From Dendrophyllia cribrosa (taxonomy: Eukaryota; Cnidaria; Anthozoa; Scleractinia; Dendrophylliidae): 64,000 bases of DNA. The stretch covers positions 24,447,181 to 24,511,180 of the forward strand of contig JAJLRJ010000010.1 in assembly GCA_024195265.1 (NCBI GenBank), given 5' to 3'. Positions 45,701-60,700 of the stretch are shown here, piece after piece (the first letter of the stretch is position 1; every line of letters starts with the position of its first letter). The notes below the pieces were generated by a model. That model was given only the letters and a program-made list of their open reading frames with translations, did no database searches and was not told the origin of the DNA. A program made the position numbers and the translations under genes.

Positions 45701-48700
45701 TCTGAGAAACGCTGGCAGAGATCGATGGCGATAAACTAGCTGACACGCTAGCAGAGGTGGAGGCAGACACGCTTGCCGACGAACTTGTGGACGTTGAGGC
45801 CGAGACACTCTGTAACACGCTCGCGGAGATCGATGGCAACACACTGGCTGACACGCTAGCAGAAGTGGAGGCCGAGACACTTGCCGACACACTAGCCGAC
45901 GTGGAGGTGGACACACTCTGAGAAACACTGGCAGAGATCGATGGCGATACACTGGATGACACTCTAGGAGAAGTGGAGGTCGAGGCACTCCCAGACAAAC
46001 TAGCCGATGTGGAGGCTGACACACTCTGTGACATGCTCGTGGAGGTCGATGGCGACACACTGGCTGACACGCTAGCAGAGGTGGAGGCCGAGACACTTGC
46101 CGACAGTCTTGTGGACGTTGAGGCCGAAACACTCTGTGACACGCTCGCGGAGGTCGATGGCGACACTCTGGCTGACACGGTAGCAGAGGTGGAATCCGAG
46201 ACAGTTCCTGACACACTAGCCGACGTGGAGGTGGACAGACTTTGAGAAACACTGGCAGAGATCGATGGCGATAAACTAGCTGACACGCTAGCAGAGGTGG
46301 AGGCCGAGACACTTGCCGACGGACTTGTGGACGTTGAGGCCGAGACACTCTGTGACACGCTCGCGGAGTTCGATGGCGACACACTGGCTGACACGCTAGC
46401 AGAAGTGGAGGCCGAGACACTTGCCGAGACCCTAGCCGACGTCGAGGTAGACACACTCTGAGAAACACTGGCAGAGATCGATGGCGATACACTGGATGAC
46501 ACGCTAGGAGAAGTGGAGGTCGAGGAACTCCCAGACAAACTAGCCGATGTGGAGGCTGACACACTCTGTGACATGCTCGCGGAGATCGATGGCGACACAC
46601 TGGCTGACACGCTAGCAGAAGTGGAGGCCGAGACACTTGCCGACACACTAGCCGACATGGAGGTGGACACACTCTGAGAAACACTGGCAGAGATCGATGG
46701 CGATAAACTAGCTGACACGCTAGCAGACGTGGAGGCCGAGACACTTGTCGACGGACTTGTGGACGTTGAGGCCGAGACACTCTGTGACACTCTCGCGGAG
46801 GTCGATGGCGACACACTGGCTGACACGCTAGCAGAAGTGGAGGCCGAGTCACTTGCCGACACACTAGCCGACATGGAGGTGGACACACTCTGAGAAACAC
46901 TGGCAGAGATCGATGGCGATAAACTAGCTGACACGCTAGCAGACGTGGAGGCCGAGACACTTGCCGACGGACTTGTGGACGTTGAGGCCGAGAAACTCTG
47001 TGACACGCTCGCGGAGGGCGATGGCGACACATTGGCTGACACGCTAGCAGAAGTGGAGGCCGAGACACTTGCCGACACACTAGCCGACGTGGAGGTGGAC
47101 ACATTCTGAGAAACACTGGTAGAGATCGATGGCGATACACTGGATGACACGCTAGCAGACGTGGAGGCCGAGACACTTGCCGACGGACTTGTGGACGTTG
47201 AGGCCGAGACACTCTGTGACACGCTCGCGGAGGGCGATGGCGACACATTGGCTGACACGCTAGCAGAAGTGGAGGCCGAGACACTTGCCGACACACTAGC
47301 CGACGTGGAGGTGGACACATTCTGAGAAACACTGGCAGAGATCGATGGCGATACACTGGATGACACGCTAGGAGAAGTGGAGGTCGAGGCACTCCCAGAC
47401 AAACTAGCCGATGTGGAGGCTGACACAATCTGTGACATGCTCGCGGAGGTCGATGGCGACACACTGGCTGACACGCTAGCAGAAGTGGAGGCCGAGACAC
47501 TTGCCGACAGTCTTGTGGACGTTGAGGCCGAAACACTCCGTGACACGCTCGCGGATGTCGATGGCGACACTCTGGCTGACACGGTAGCAGAGGTGGAATC
47601 CGAGACAGTTCCTGACATACTAGCCGACGTGGAGGTGGACACACGTTGAGAAACACTGGCAGAGATCGATGGCGATAAACTAGCTGACACGCTAACAGAG
47701 ATGGAAGCCGAGACACTTGCCGACGAACTTGTGGACGTTGAGGCCGAGACACTCTGTGACACGCTCGCGGAGGTCGATGGCGACACACTGGCTGACACAC
47801 TAGCAGAAGTGGAGGCCGAGACACTTGCCGACACGCTAGCCGACATGGAGGTGGACACAATCTGAGAAACACTGGCAGAGATGGATGGCGATACACTGGT
47901 TGACACGCTAGGAGAAGTGGAGGTCGAGGAACTCCCAGACAAACTAGCCGATGTGGAGGCTGACACACTCTGTGACATGCTCGCGGAGGTCGATGGCGAC
48001 ACACTGGCTGACACGCTAGCAGAAGTGGCGGCCGAGACACTTGCCGACCGACTTGTGGACGTTGAGGCTGAGACACTCTGTGACACGCTCGCGGAGGTCG
48101 ATGGCGACACACTGGCTGACACGCTAGTAGAAGTAGAGGCAGAGACACTTGCCGACACACTAGCCGACGTGGAGGTGGACACACTCTGAGAAACACTGGA
48201 AGAGATCGATGGCGATACAGTGGATGATACACTACCAGAAGTGGAGGCCGTTGCACTCCCCGACACACTAGCTGATGTGGAGGCTGACACACTCTGAGAA
48301 ACCCTGGCAGAGATCGATGACGATAAACTAGATGACACGCTAGCAGAGGTGGAGGCCGAGACGCTTGCCGACACACTAGCCGACGTGGAGGTGGACACAC
48401 TCTGAGAAACACTGGGAGAGATCGATGGCAATACACTGGATGACACGCTAGGAGAAGTGGAGGTCGAGGCACTCCCAGAAAAACTAGCCGATGTGGAGGC
48501 TGACACACTCTGTGACATGCTCGCGGAGGTCGATGGCGACACACTGGCAGACACGCTAGCAGAAGTGGAGGCCAAGACACTTGCCGACAGACTTGTGGAC
48601 GTTGAGGCCGAGATACTCTGTGACACGCTCGCGGAGGTCGATGGCGACACACTGGCTGACACGCTAGCAGAGGTGGAATCCGAGACAGTTCCTGCCACAC

Positions 48701-51700
48701 TAGCCGACGTGGTGGTGGACACACTTTGAGAAACACTGGCAGACATCGATGGCGATAAACTAGCTGACACGATAGCAGAGGTGGAGGCCGAGACACTTGC
48801 CGATGGACTTGTGGACGTTGAGGCCGAGACACTCTGTGACACGCTCGCGGAGGTCGATGGCGACACACTGGCTGACACGCTAGCAGAAGTGGAGGCCGAG
48901 ACACTTGCCGACACACTAGCCGACGTGGAGGTGGACACAATCTGAGAAACACTGGCAGAGATCGATGGCGATACACTGGATGACACGCTAGGAGAAGTGG
49001 AGGTCAAGGCACTCCCAGACAAACTAGCCGATGTGGAGGCTGACACACTCTGTGACATGCTCGCGGAGGTCGATGGCGACACACTGGCTGATACGCTAGC
49101 AGAAGTGGAGGCCGAGACACTTGCCGACCGACTTGTAGACGTTGAGGCCGAGACACTCTGTGACACGCTCGCGGAGGTCGATGGCGACACACTGGCTGAC
49201 ACGCTAGCAGAAGTGGAGGCCGAGACACTTGCCGACACACTAGCCGACGTGGAGGTGGACACACTCTGAGAAACACTGGCAGAGATCGATGGCGATACAC
49301 TGGATGACACGCTAGGAGAAGTGGAGGTCAAGGCACTCCCAGACAAACTAGCCGATGTGGAGTCTGACACACTCTGTGACATGCTCGCGGAGGTCGATGG
49401 CGACACACTGGCAGACACGCTAGCAGAGGTGGAGGCCGAGACACTTGCCGACGGACTTGTGGACGTTGAGGCCGAGACACTCTGTGACACGCTCGCGGAG
49501 GTCGATGGCGACACACTGGCTGACACTCTAGCAGAAGTGGAGGTCGAGACACTTGCCGAAATACTTGCGGACGTTAAGGCCGAGACACTCTGTGATACGC
49601 TCGCGGAGGTAGATGGAGATACACTGGTTGACACGCTAGCAGAGGTGGAATCCGAGACACTTCCTGACACTCTAGCCGACGTGGAGGTGGACACACTCTG
49701 CGAAACACTGGCAGAGATCGATGGCGATACACTGGATGACACGCTAGGAGAAGTGGAGGTCGAGGCACTCCCAGACAAACTAGCCGATGTGGAGGCTGAC
49801 ACACTCTGTGACATGGTCGCGTAGGTCGATGGCGACACACTGGCTGACACGCTAGCAGAAGTGGAGGCCGAAACACTTGCCGACAGACTTGTGGACGTTG
49901 AGGCCGAGACACTCTCTGTTACGCTCGCGGAGATAGATGGAGATTCACTGCTTGACACGCTAGCAGAGGTGGAATCCGAGACAGTTCCTGACACTCTAGC
50001 CGACGTGTAGGTGGACACACTCTGAGAAACACTGGCAGAGATCGATGGCAATACACTGGATGACACGCTAGGAGAAGTGGAGGTCGAGGCACTCCCAGAC
50101 AAACTAGCCGATGTGGAGGCTGACACACTCTGTGACATGCTCGCGGAGGTCGATGGCGACACACTGGCTGACACGCTAGCAGAAGTGGAGGCCGAGACAC
50201 TTGCCGACAGACTTGTGGACGTTGAGGCCGAGACACTCTGTGACACGCTCGCGGAGGTCGATGGCGACACACTGGCTGACACGCTAGCAGAGCTGGAATC
50301 CGAGACAGTTCCTGACACACTAGCCGACGTGGAGGTGGACAGACTTTGAGAAACACTGGCAGAGATCGATGGCGATAAACTAGCTGACACGCTAGCAGAG
50401 GTGGAGGCCGAGACACTTGCCGACACACTAGCCGACGTGGAGGTGGACACACTCTGAGAAACACTGGCAGAGACCAATGGCGATAAACTAGCTGACACGC
50501 TAGCAGAAGTGGAGGCCGCGACACTTGCCGACATACTAGCCGACGTGGAGGTGGACAGACTTTGAGAAACACTGGCAGAGATCGATGGCGATAAACTAGC
50601 TGACACGCTAGCAGAAGTGGAGGCCGAGACACTTGCCGACACACTAGCCGACGTGGAGGTGGACACACTCTGAGAAACACTGGCAGAGATCGATGGCGAT
50701 AAACTAGCTGACACGCTAGCAGAAGTGGAGGCCGAGACACTTGCCGACGAACTTGTGGACGTTGAGGCCGAGACACTCAGTGACACGCTCGCGGAGGTCG
50801 ATGGCGACACACTGGCTGACCCGCTAGCAGAAGTGGAGGCCGAGACACTTGCCGACACACTAGCCGACGTGGAGGTGGACACACTCTGAAAAACACTGGC
50901 AGAGATCGATGGCGATACACTGGATGACACGCTAGGAGAAGTGGAGGTCGAACCACTCCCAGACAAACTAGCCGATGTGGAGGCTGACACAGTCTGTGAC
51001 ATGCTCGCGGAGGTCGATGGCGACACACTGGCAGACACGCTAGCAGAAGTGGAGGCCGAGACACTTCGCGACAGACTTGTGGACGTTGACGCCGAAACAC
51101 TCTGTGACACGCTCGCGGAGGTCGATGGCGACACACTGGCTGACACGCTAGCAGAAGTGGAGGCCGAGAAACTTACCGACACACTAGCCGACGTGGAGGT
51201 GGACACACTCTGAGAAACACTGGCAGAGATCGATGGCGATACACTGGATGACACGCTAGGAGAAGTGGAGGTCGAGGAACGCCCAGACAAACTAGCCGAT
51301 GTGGAGGCTGACACACTCTGTGACATGCTCGCCGTGGTCGATGGCGACACACTGGCTGACACGCTAGCAGAAGTGGAGGACGAGACACTTGCCGACAGAC
51401 TTGTGGACTTTGAGGCCGAGACACTCTGTGACACGCTCGCGGAGGTCGATGGCGACACACTGGCTGACACGCTATCAGAAGTGGAGGCCGAGACACTTGC
51501 CGACACAATAGCCGACGTGGAGGTGGACACACTCTGAGAAACACTGGCAGAGATCGATGGCGATACAGTTGATGATACACTAGTAGAAGTGGAGGCCGAT
51601 GCACTCCCCGACACACTAGCCGATGCGGAGGCTGACACACTCTGAGAAACGCTGGCAGAGATCGATGGCGATAAACTAGCTGACACGCTAGCAGAGGTGG

Positions 51701-54700
51701 AGGCCGAGACGCTTGCCGACGAACTTGTGGACGTTGAGGCCAAGACACTCTGTAACACGCTCGCGGAGGTCGATGGCAACACACTGGCTGACACGCTAGC
51801 AGAAGTGGAGGCCGAGACACTTGCCGACACACTAGCCGACGTGGAGGTGGACACACTCTGAGAAACACTGGCAGAGATCGATGGCGATACACTGGATGAC
51901 ACTCTAGGAGAAGTGGAGGTCGAGGCACTCACAGACAAACTAGCCGATGTGGAGGCTGACACACTCTGTGACATGCTCGTGGAGGTCGATGGCGACACAC
52001 TGGCTGACACGCTAGCAGAGGTGGAGGCCGAGACACTTGCCGACAGTCTTGTGGACGTTGAGGCCGAAACACTCTGTGACACGCTCGCGGAGGTCGATGG
52101 CGACACTCTGGCTGACACGGTAGCAGAGGTGGAATCCGAGACAGTTCCTGACACACTAGCCGACGTGGAGGTGGACAGACTTTGAGAAGCACTGGCAGAG
52201 ATCGATGGCGATAAACTAGCTGACACGCTAGCAGAGGTGGAGGCCGAGACACTTGCCGACGGACTTGTGGACGTTGAGGCCGAGACACTCTGTGACACGC
52301 TCGAGGAGGTCGATGGCGACACACTGGCTGACACGCTAGCAGAAGTGGAGGCCGAGACACTTGCCGAGACCCTAGCCGACGTCGAGGTAGACACACTCTG
52401 AGAAACACTGGCAGAGATCGATGGCGATACACTGGATGACACGCTAGGAGAAGTGGAGGTCGAGGAACTCCCAGACAAACTAGCCGATGTGGAGGCTGAC
52501 ACACTCTGTGACATGCTCGCGGAGGTCGATGGCGACACACTGGCTGACACGCTAGCAGAAGTGGAGGCCGAGACACTTGCCGACACACTAGCCGACATGG
52601 AGGTGGACACACTCTGAGAAACACTGGCAGCGATCGATGGCGATAAACTAGCTGACACGCTAGCAGACGTGGAGGCCGAGACACTTGTCGACGGACTTGT
52701 GGACGTTGAGGCCGAGACACTCTGTGACACTCTCGCGGAGGTCGATGGCGACACACTGGCTGACACGCTAGCAGAAGAGGAGGCCGAGACACTTGCCGAC
52801 ACACTAGCCGACATGGAGGTGGACACACTCTGAGAAACACTGGCAGAGATCGATGGCGATAAACTAGCTGACACGCTAGCAGACGTGGAGGCCGAGACAC
52901 TTGCCGACGGACTTGTGGACGTTGAGGCCGAGACACTCTGTGACACGCTCGCGGAGGGCGATGGCGACACATTGGCTGACACGCTAGCAGAAGTGGAGGC
53001 CGAGACTCTTGCCGACACACTAGCCGACGTGGAGGTGGACACATTCTGAGAAACACTGGCAGAGATCGATGGCGATACACTGGATGACACGCTAGGAGAA
53101 GTGGAGGTCGAGGCACTCCCAGACAAACTAGCCGATGTGGAGGCTGACACAATCTGTGACATGCTCGCGGAGGTCGATGGCGACACACTGGCTGACACGC
53201 TAGCAGAAGTGGAGGCCGAGACACTTACCGACAGTCTTGTGGACGTTGAGGCCGAAACACTCCGTGACACGCTCGCGGATGTCGATGGCGACACTCTGGC
53301 TGACACGGTAGCAGAGGTGGAATCCGAGACAGTTCCTGACACACTAGCCGACGTGGAGGTGGACACACGTTGAGAAACACTGGCAGAGATCGATGGCGAT
53401 AAACTAGCTGACACGCTAACAGAGGTGGAAGCCGAGACACTTGCCGACGAACTTGTGGACGTTGAGGCCGAGACACTCTGTGACACGCTCGCGGAGGTCG
53501 ATGGCGACACACTGGCTGACACACTAGCAGAAGTGGAGGCCGAGACACTTGCCGACACGCTAGCCGACATGGAGGTGGACACAATCTGAGAAACACTGGC
53601 AGAGATGGATGGCGATACACTGGTTGACACGCTAGGAGAAGTGGAGGTCGAGGAACTCCCAGACAAACTAGCCGATGTGGAGGCTGACACACTCTGTGAC
53701 ATGCTCGCGGAGGTCGATGGCGACACACTGGCTGACACGCTAGCAGAAGTGGCGGCCGAGACACTTGCCGACCGACTTGTGGACGTTGAGGCTGAGACAC
53801 TCTGTGACACGCTCGCGGAGGTCGATGGCGACACACTGGCTGACACGCTAGTAGAAGTAGAGGCAGAGACACTTGCCGACACACTAGCCGACGTGGAGGT
53901 GGACACACTCTGAGAAACACTGGAAGAGATCGATGGCGATACAGTGGATGATACACTACCAGAAGTGGAGGCCGTTGCACTCCCCGACACACTAGCTGAT
54001 GTGGAGGCTGACACACTCTGAGAAACCCTGACAGAGATCGATGACGATAAACTAGATGACACGCTAGCAGAGGTGGAGGCCGAGACGCTTGCCGACACAC
54101 TAGCCGACGTGGAGGTGGACACACTCTGAGAAACACTGGCAGAGATCGATGGCGATACACTGGATGACACGCTAGGAGAAGTGGAGGTCGAGGCACTCCC
54201 AGAAAAACTAGCCGATGTGGAGGCTGACACACTCTGTGACATGCTCGCGGAGGTCGATGGCGACACACTGGCAGACACGCTAGCAGAAGTGGAGGCCGAG
54301 ACACTTGCCGACAGACTTGTGGACGTTGAGGCCGAGATACTCTGTGACACGCTCGCGGAGGTCGATGGCGACACACTGGCTGACACGCTAGCAGAGGTGG
54401 AATCCGAGACAGTTCCTGCCACACTAGCCGACGTGGTGGTGGACACACTTTGAGAAACACTGGCAGACATCGATAGCGATAAACTAGCTGACACGATAGC
54501 AGAGGTGGAGGCCGAGACACTTGCCGACGGACTTGTGGACGTTGAGGCCGAGACACTCTGTGACACGCTCGCGGAGGTCGATGGCGACACACTGGCTGAC
54601 ACGCTAGCAGAAGTGGAGGCCGAGACACTTGCCGACACACTAGCCGACGTGGAGGTGGACACAATCTGAGAAACACTGGCAGAGATCGATGGCGATACAC

Positions 54701-57700
54701 TGGATGACACGCTAGGAGAAGTGGAGGTCAAGGCACTCCCAGACAAACTAGCCGATGTGGAGGCTGACACACTCTGTGACATGCTCGCGGAGGTCGATGG
54801 CGACACACTGGCTGATACGCTAGCAGAAGTGGAGGCCGAGACACTTGCCGACAGACTTGTGGACTTTGAGGCCGAGACACTCTGTGACACGCTCGCGGAG
54901 GTCGATGGCGACACACTGGCTGACACGCTATCAGAAGTGGAGGCCGAGACACTTGCCGACACAATAGCCGACGTGGAGGTGGACACACTCTGAGAAACAC
55001 TGGCAGAGATCGATGGCGATACAGTTGATGATACACTAGTAGAAGTGGAGGCCGATGCACTCCCCGACACACTAGCCGATGCGGAGGCTGACACACTCTG
55101 AGAAACGCTGGCAGAGATCGATGGCGATAAACTAGCTGACACGCTAGCAGAGGTGGAGGCCAAGACGCTTGCCGACGAACTTGTGGACGTTGAGGCCAAG
55201 ACACTCTGTAACACGCTCGCGGAGGTCGATGGCAACACACTGGCTGACACGCTAGCAGAAGTGGAGGCCGAGACACTTGCCGACACACTAGCCGACGTGG
55301 AGGTGGACACACTCTGAGAAACACTGGCAGAGATCGATGGCGATACACTGGATGACACTCTAGGAGAAGTGGAGGTCGAGGCACTCACAGACAAACTAGC
55401 CGATGTGGAGGCTGACACACTCTGTGACATGCTCGTGGAGGTCGATGGCGACACACTGGCTGACACGCTAGCAGAGGTGGAGGCCGAGACACTTGCCGAC
55501 AGTCTTGTGGACGTTGAGGTCGAAACACTCTGTGACACGCTCGCGGAGGTCGATGGCGACACTCTGGCTGACACGGTAGCAGAGGTGGAATCCGAGACAG
55601 TTCCTGACACACTAGCCGACGTGGAGGTGGACAGACTTTGAGAAACACTGGCAGAGATCGATGGCGATAAACTAGCTGACACGCTAGCAGAGGTGGAGGC
55701 CGAGACACTTGCCGACGGACTTGTGGACGTTGAGGCCGAGACACTCTGTGACACGCTCGCGGCGGTCGATGGCGACACACTGGCTGACACGCTAGCAGAA
55801 GTGGAGGCCGAGACACTTGCCGAGACCCTAGCCGACGTCGAGGTAGACACACTCTGAGAAACACTGGCAGAGATCGATGGCGATACACTGGATGACACGC
55901 TAGGAGAAGTGGAGGTCGAGGAACTCCCAGACAAACTAGCCGATGTGGAGGCTGACACACTCTGTGACATGCTCGCGGAGGTCGATGGCGACACACTGGC
56001 TGACACGCTAGCAGAAGTGGAGGCCGAGACACTTGCCGACACACTAGCCGACATGGAGGTGGACACACTCTGAGAAACACTGGCAGAGATCGATGGCGAT
56101 AAACTAGCTGACACGCTAGCAGACGTGGAGGCCGAGACACTTGTCGACGGACTTGTGGACGTTGAGGCCGAGACACTCTGTGACACTCTCGCGGAGGTCG
56201 ATGGCGACACACTGGCTGACACGCTAGCAGAAGAGGAGGCCGAGACACTTGCCGACACACTAGCCGACATGGAGGTGGACACACTCTGAGAAACACTGGC
56301 AGAGATCGATGGCGATAAACTAGCTGACACGCTAGCAGACGTGGAGGCCGAGACACTTGCCGACGGACTTGTGGACGTTGAGGCCGAGACACTCTGTGAC
56401 ACGCTCGCGGAGGGCGATGGCGACACATTGGCTGACACGCTAGCAGAAGTGGAGGCCGAGACACTTGCCGACACACTAGCCGACGTGGAGGTGGACACAT
56501 TCTGAGAAACACTGGCAGAGATCGATGGCGATACACTGGATGACACGCTAGGAGAAGTGGAGGTCGAGGCACTCCCAGACAAACTAGCCGATGTGGAGGC
56601 TGACACAATCTGTGACATGCTCGCGGAGGTCGATGGCGACACACTGGCTGACACGCTAGCAGAAGTGGAGGCCGAGACACTTACCGACAGTCTTGTGGAC
56701 GTTGAGGCCGAAACACTCCGTGACACGCGCGCGGATGTCGATGGCGACACTCTGGCTGACACGGTAGCAGAGGTGGAATCCGAGACAGTTACTGACACAC
56801 TAGCCGACGTGGAGGTGGACACACGTTGAGAAACACTGGCAGAGATCGATGGCGATAAACTAGCTGACACGCTAACAGAGGTGGAAGCCGAGACACTTGC
56901 CGACGAACTTGTGGACGTTGAGGCCGAGACACTCTGTGACACGCTCGCGGAGGTCGATGGCGACACACTGGCTGACACACTAGCAGAAGTGGAGGCCGAG
57001 ACACTTGCCGACACGCTAGCCGACATGGAGGTGGACACAATCTGAGAAACACTGGCAGAGATGGATGGCGATACACTGGTTGACACGCTAGGAGAAGTGG
57101 AGGTCGAGGAACTCCCAGACAAACTAGCCGATGTGGAGGCTGACACACTCTGTGACATGCTCGCGGAGGTCGATGGCGACACACTGGCTGACACGCTAGC
57201 AGAAGTGGCGGCCGAGACACTTGCCGACCGACTTGTGGACGTTGAGGCTGAGACACTCTGTGACACTCTCGCGGAGGTCGATGGCGACACACTGGCTGTC
57301 ACGCTAGTAGAAGTAGAGGCAGAGACACTTGCCGACACACTAGCCGACGTGGAGGTGGACACACTCTGAGAAACACTGGAAGAGATCGATCGCGATACAG
57401 TGGATGATACACTACCAGAAGTGGAGGCCGTTGCACTCCCCGACACACTAGCTGATGTGGAGGCTGACACACTCTGAGAAACCCTGGCAGAGATCGATGA
57501 CGATAAACTAGATGACACGCTAGCAGAGGTGGAGGCCGAGACGCTTGCCGACACACTAGCCGACGTGGAGGTGGACACACTCTGAGAAACACTGGCAGAG
57601 ATCGATGGCGATACACTGGATGACACGCTAGGAGAAGTGGAGGTCGAGGCACTCCCAGAAAAACTAGCCGATGTGGAGTCTGACACACTCTGTGACATGC

Positions 57701-60700
57701 TCGCGGAGGTCGATGGCGACACACTGGCAGACACGCTAGCAGAAGTGGAGGCCGAGACACTTGCCGACAGACTTGTGGACGTTGAGGCCGAGATACTCTG
57801 TGACACGCTCGCGGAGGTCGATGGCGACACACTGGCTGACACGCTAGCAGAGGTGGAATCCGAGACAGTTCCTGCCACACTAGCCGACGTGGTGGTGGAC
57901 ACACTTTGAGAAACACTGGCAGACATCGATGGCGATAAACTAGCTGACACGATAGCAGAGGTGGAGGCCGAGACACTTGCCGACGGACTTGTGGACGTTG
58001 AGGCCGAAACACTCTGTGACACGCTCGCGGAGGTCGATGGCGACACACTGGCTGACACGCTAGCAGAAGTGGAGGCCGAGACACTTGCCGACACACTAGC
58101 CGACGTGGAGGTGGACACAATCTGAGAAACACTGGCAGAGATCGATGGCGATACACTGGATGACACGCTAGGAGAAGTGGAGGTCAAGGCACTCCCAGAC
58201 AAACTAGCCGATGTGGAGGCTGACACACTCTGTGACATGCTCGCGGAGGTCGATGGCGACACACTGGCTGACACGCTAGCAGAAGTGGAGGCCGAGACAC
58301 TTGCCGACAGTCTTGTGGACGTTGAGGCCGAAACACTCTGTAACACGCTCGCGGAGGTCGATGGCGACACTCTGGCTGACACGGTAGCAGAGGTGGAATC
58401 CGAGACAGTTCCTGACACACTAGCCGACGTGGAGGTGGACACACTTTGAGAAACACTGGCAGAGATCGATGGCGATAAACTAGCTGACACGCTAACAGTG
58501 GTGGAGGCCGAGACACTTGCCGACGAACTTGTGGACGTTGAGGCCGAGACACTCTGTGACACGCTCGCGGAGGTCGATGGCGAAACACTGGCTGACACAC
58601 TAGCAGAAGTGGAGGCCGAGACACTTGCCGACACACTAGCCGACGTGGAGGTGGACACACTCTGAGAAACACTGGCAGAGATCGATGGCGATACACTGGT
58701 TGACACGCTAGGAGAAGTGGAGGTCGAGGAACTCCCAGACAAACTAGCCGATGTGGAGGCTGACACACTCTGTGACATGCTCGCGGAGGTCGATGGCGAC
58801 ACACTGGCTGACACGCTAGCAGAAGTAGAGGCCGAGACACTTGCCGACCGACTTGTGGACGTTGAGGCCGAGACACTCTGTGACACGCTCGCGGAGGTCG
58901 ATGGCGACACACTGGCTGACAAGCTAGCAGAAGTGGAGGCCGAGACACTTGCCGACACACTTGCCGACGTGGAGGTGGACACACTCTGAGAAACACTGGC
59001 AGAGATCGATGGCGATACAGTGGATGATACACTAGCAGAAGTGGAGGCCGTTGCACTCCCCGACACACTAGCTGATGTGGAGGTTGACACACTCTGAGAA
59101 ACCCTGGCAGAGATCGATGACGATAAACTAGCTGACACGCTAGCAGAGGTGGAGGCTGAGACGCTTGCCGACGAACTTGTGGACGTTGAGGCCGAGACAC
59201 TCTGTGACACGCTCGCGGAGGTCGATGGCGACACACTGGCTGACACGCTAGCAGAGGTGGAATCCGAGACAGTTCCTGACAAACTAGCCGACGTGGAGGT
59301 GGACACACTTTGAAAAACACTGGCAGAGATCGATGGCGATAAACTAGCTGACACGCTAGCAGAGGTGGAGGCCGAGATACTTGCCGACGGACTTGTGGAC
59401 GTTGAGGCCGAGACACTCTGTGACACGCTCGCGGAGGTCGATGGCGACACACTGGCTGACACGCTAGCAGAATTGGAGGCCGAGACACTTGCCGACACAC
59501 TAGCCGACGTGGAGGTGGACACACTCTGAGAAACACTGGCAGAGATCGATGGCGATACACTGGATGACACGCTAGGAGAAGTGGAGGTCAAGGCACTCCC
59601 AGACAAACTAGCCGATGTGGAGGCTGACACACTCTGTGACATGCTCGCGGAGGTCGATGGCGACACACTGGCTGACACGCTAGCAGAAGTGGAGGCCGAG
59701 ACACTTGCCGACAGTCTTGTGGACGTTGAGGCCGAAACACTCTGTAACACGCTCGCGGAGGTCGATGGCGACACTCTGGCTGACACGGTAGCAGAGGTCG
59801 AATCCGAGACAGTTCCTGACACACTAGCCGACGTGGAGGTGGACACACTTTGAGAAACACTGGCAGAGATCGATGGCGATAAACTAGCTGACACGCTAAC
59901 AGAGGTGGAGGCCGAGACACTTGCCGACGAACTTGTGGACGTTGAGGCCGAGACACTCTGTGACACGCTCGCGGAGGTCGATGGCGACACACTGGCTGAC
60001 ACACTAGCAGAAGTGGAGGCCGAGACACTTGCCGACACACTAGCCGACGTGGAGGTGGACACAATCTGAGAAACACTGGCAGACATCGATGGCGATACAC
60101 TGGTTGACACGCTAGGAGAAGTGGAGGTCGAGGAACTCCCAGACAAACTAGCCGATGTGGAGGCTGACACACTCTGTGACATGCTCGCGGAGGTCGATGG
60201 CGACAAACTGGCTGATACGCTAGCAGAAGTGGAGGCCGAGACACTTGCCGACCGACTTGTAGACGTTGAGGCCGAGACACTCTGTGACACGCTCGCGGAG
60301 GTCGATGGCGACACACTGGCTGACACGCTAGCAGAAGTGGAGGCCGAGACACTTGCCGACACACTAGCCGACGTGGAGGTGGACACACTCTGAGAAACAC
60401 TGGCAGAGATCGATGGCGATAAACTAGCTGACACGCTAGCAGACGTGGAGGCCGAGACACTTGCCGACGGACTTGTGGACGTTGAGGCCGAGACACTCAA
60501 TGACACGCTCTCGGAGGTCGATGGCGACACACTGGCTGACACGCTAGCTGAAGTGGAGGCCGAGACACTTGCCGACACACTAGCCGACGTGGAGATGGAC
60601 ACACTCTGTGAAACACTGGCAGAGACCGATGGCGATACGCTGGATGACACGCTAGGAGAAGTGGAGGTCGAGGCACTCCCAGACAAACTAGCCGATGTGG

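Noticed and set aside
45233..48976. 1,247-codon Arg/Cys/Pro-rich ORF on the minus strand
   Set aside because: Same strand as the mucin exon but in another frame. It repeats with the 108-bp unit and is explained by codon usage of the Ser-X repeat.
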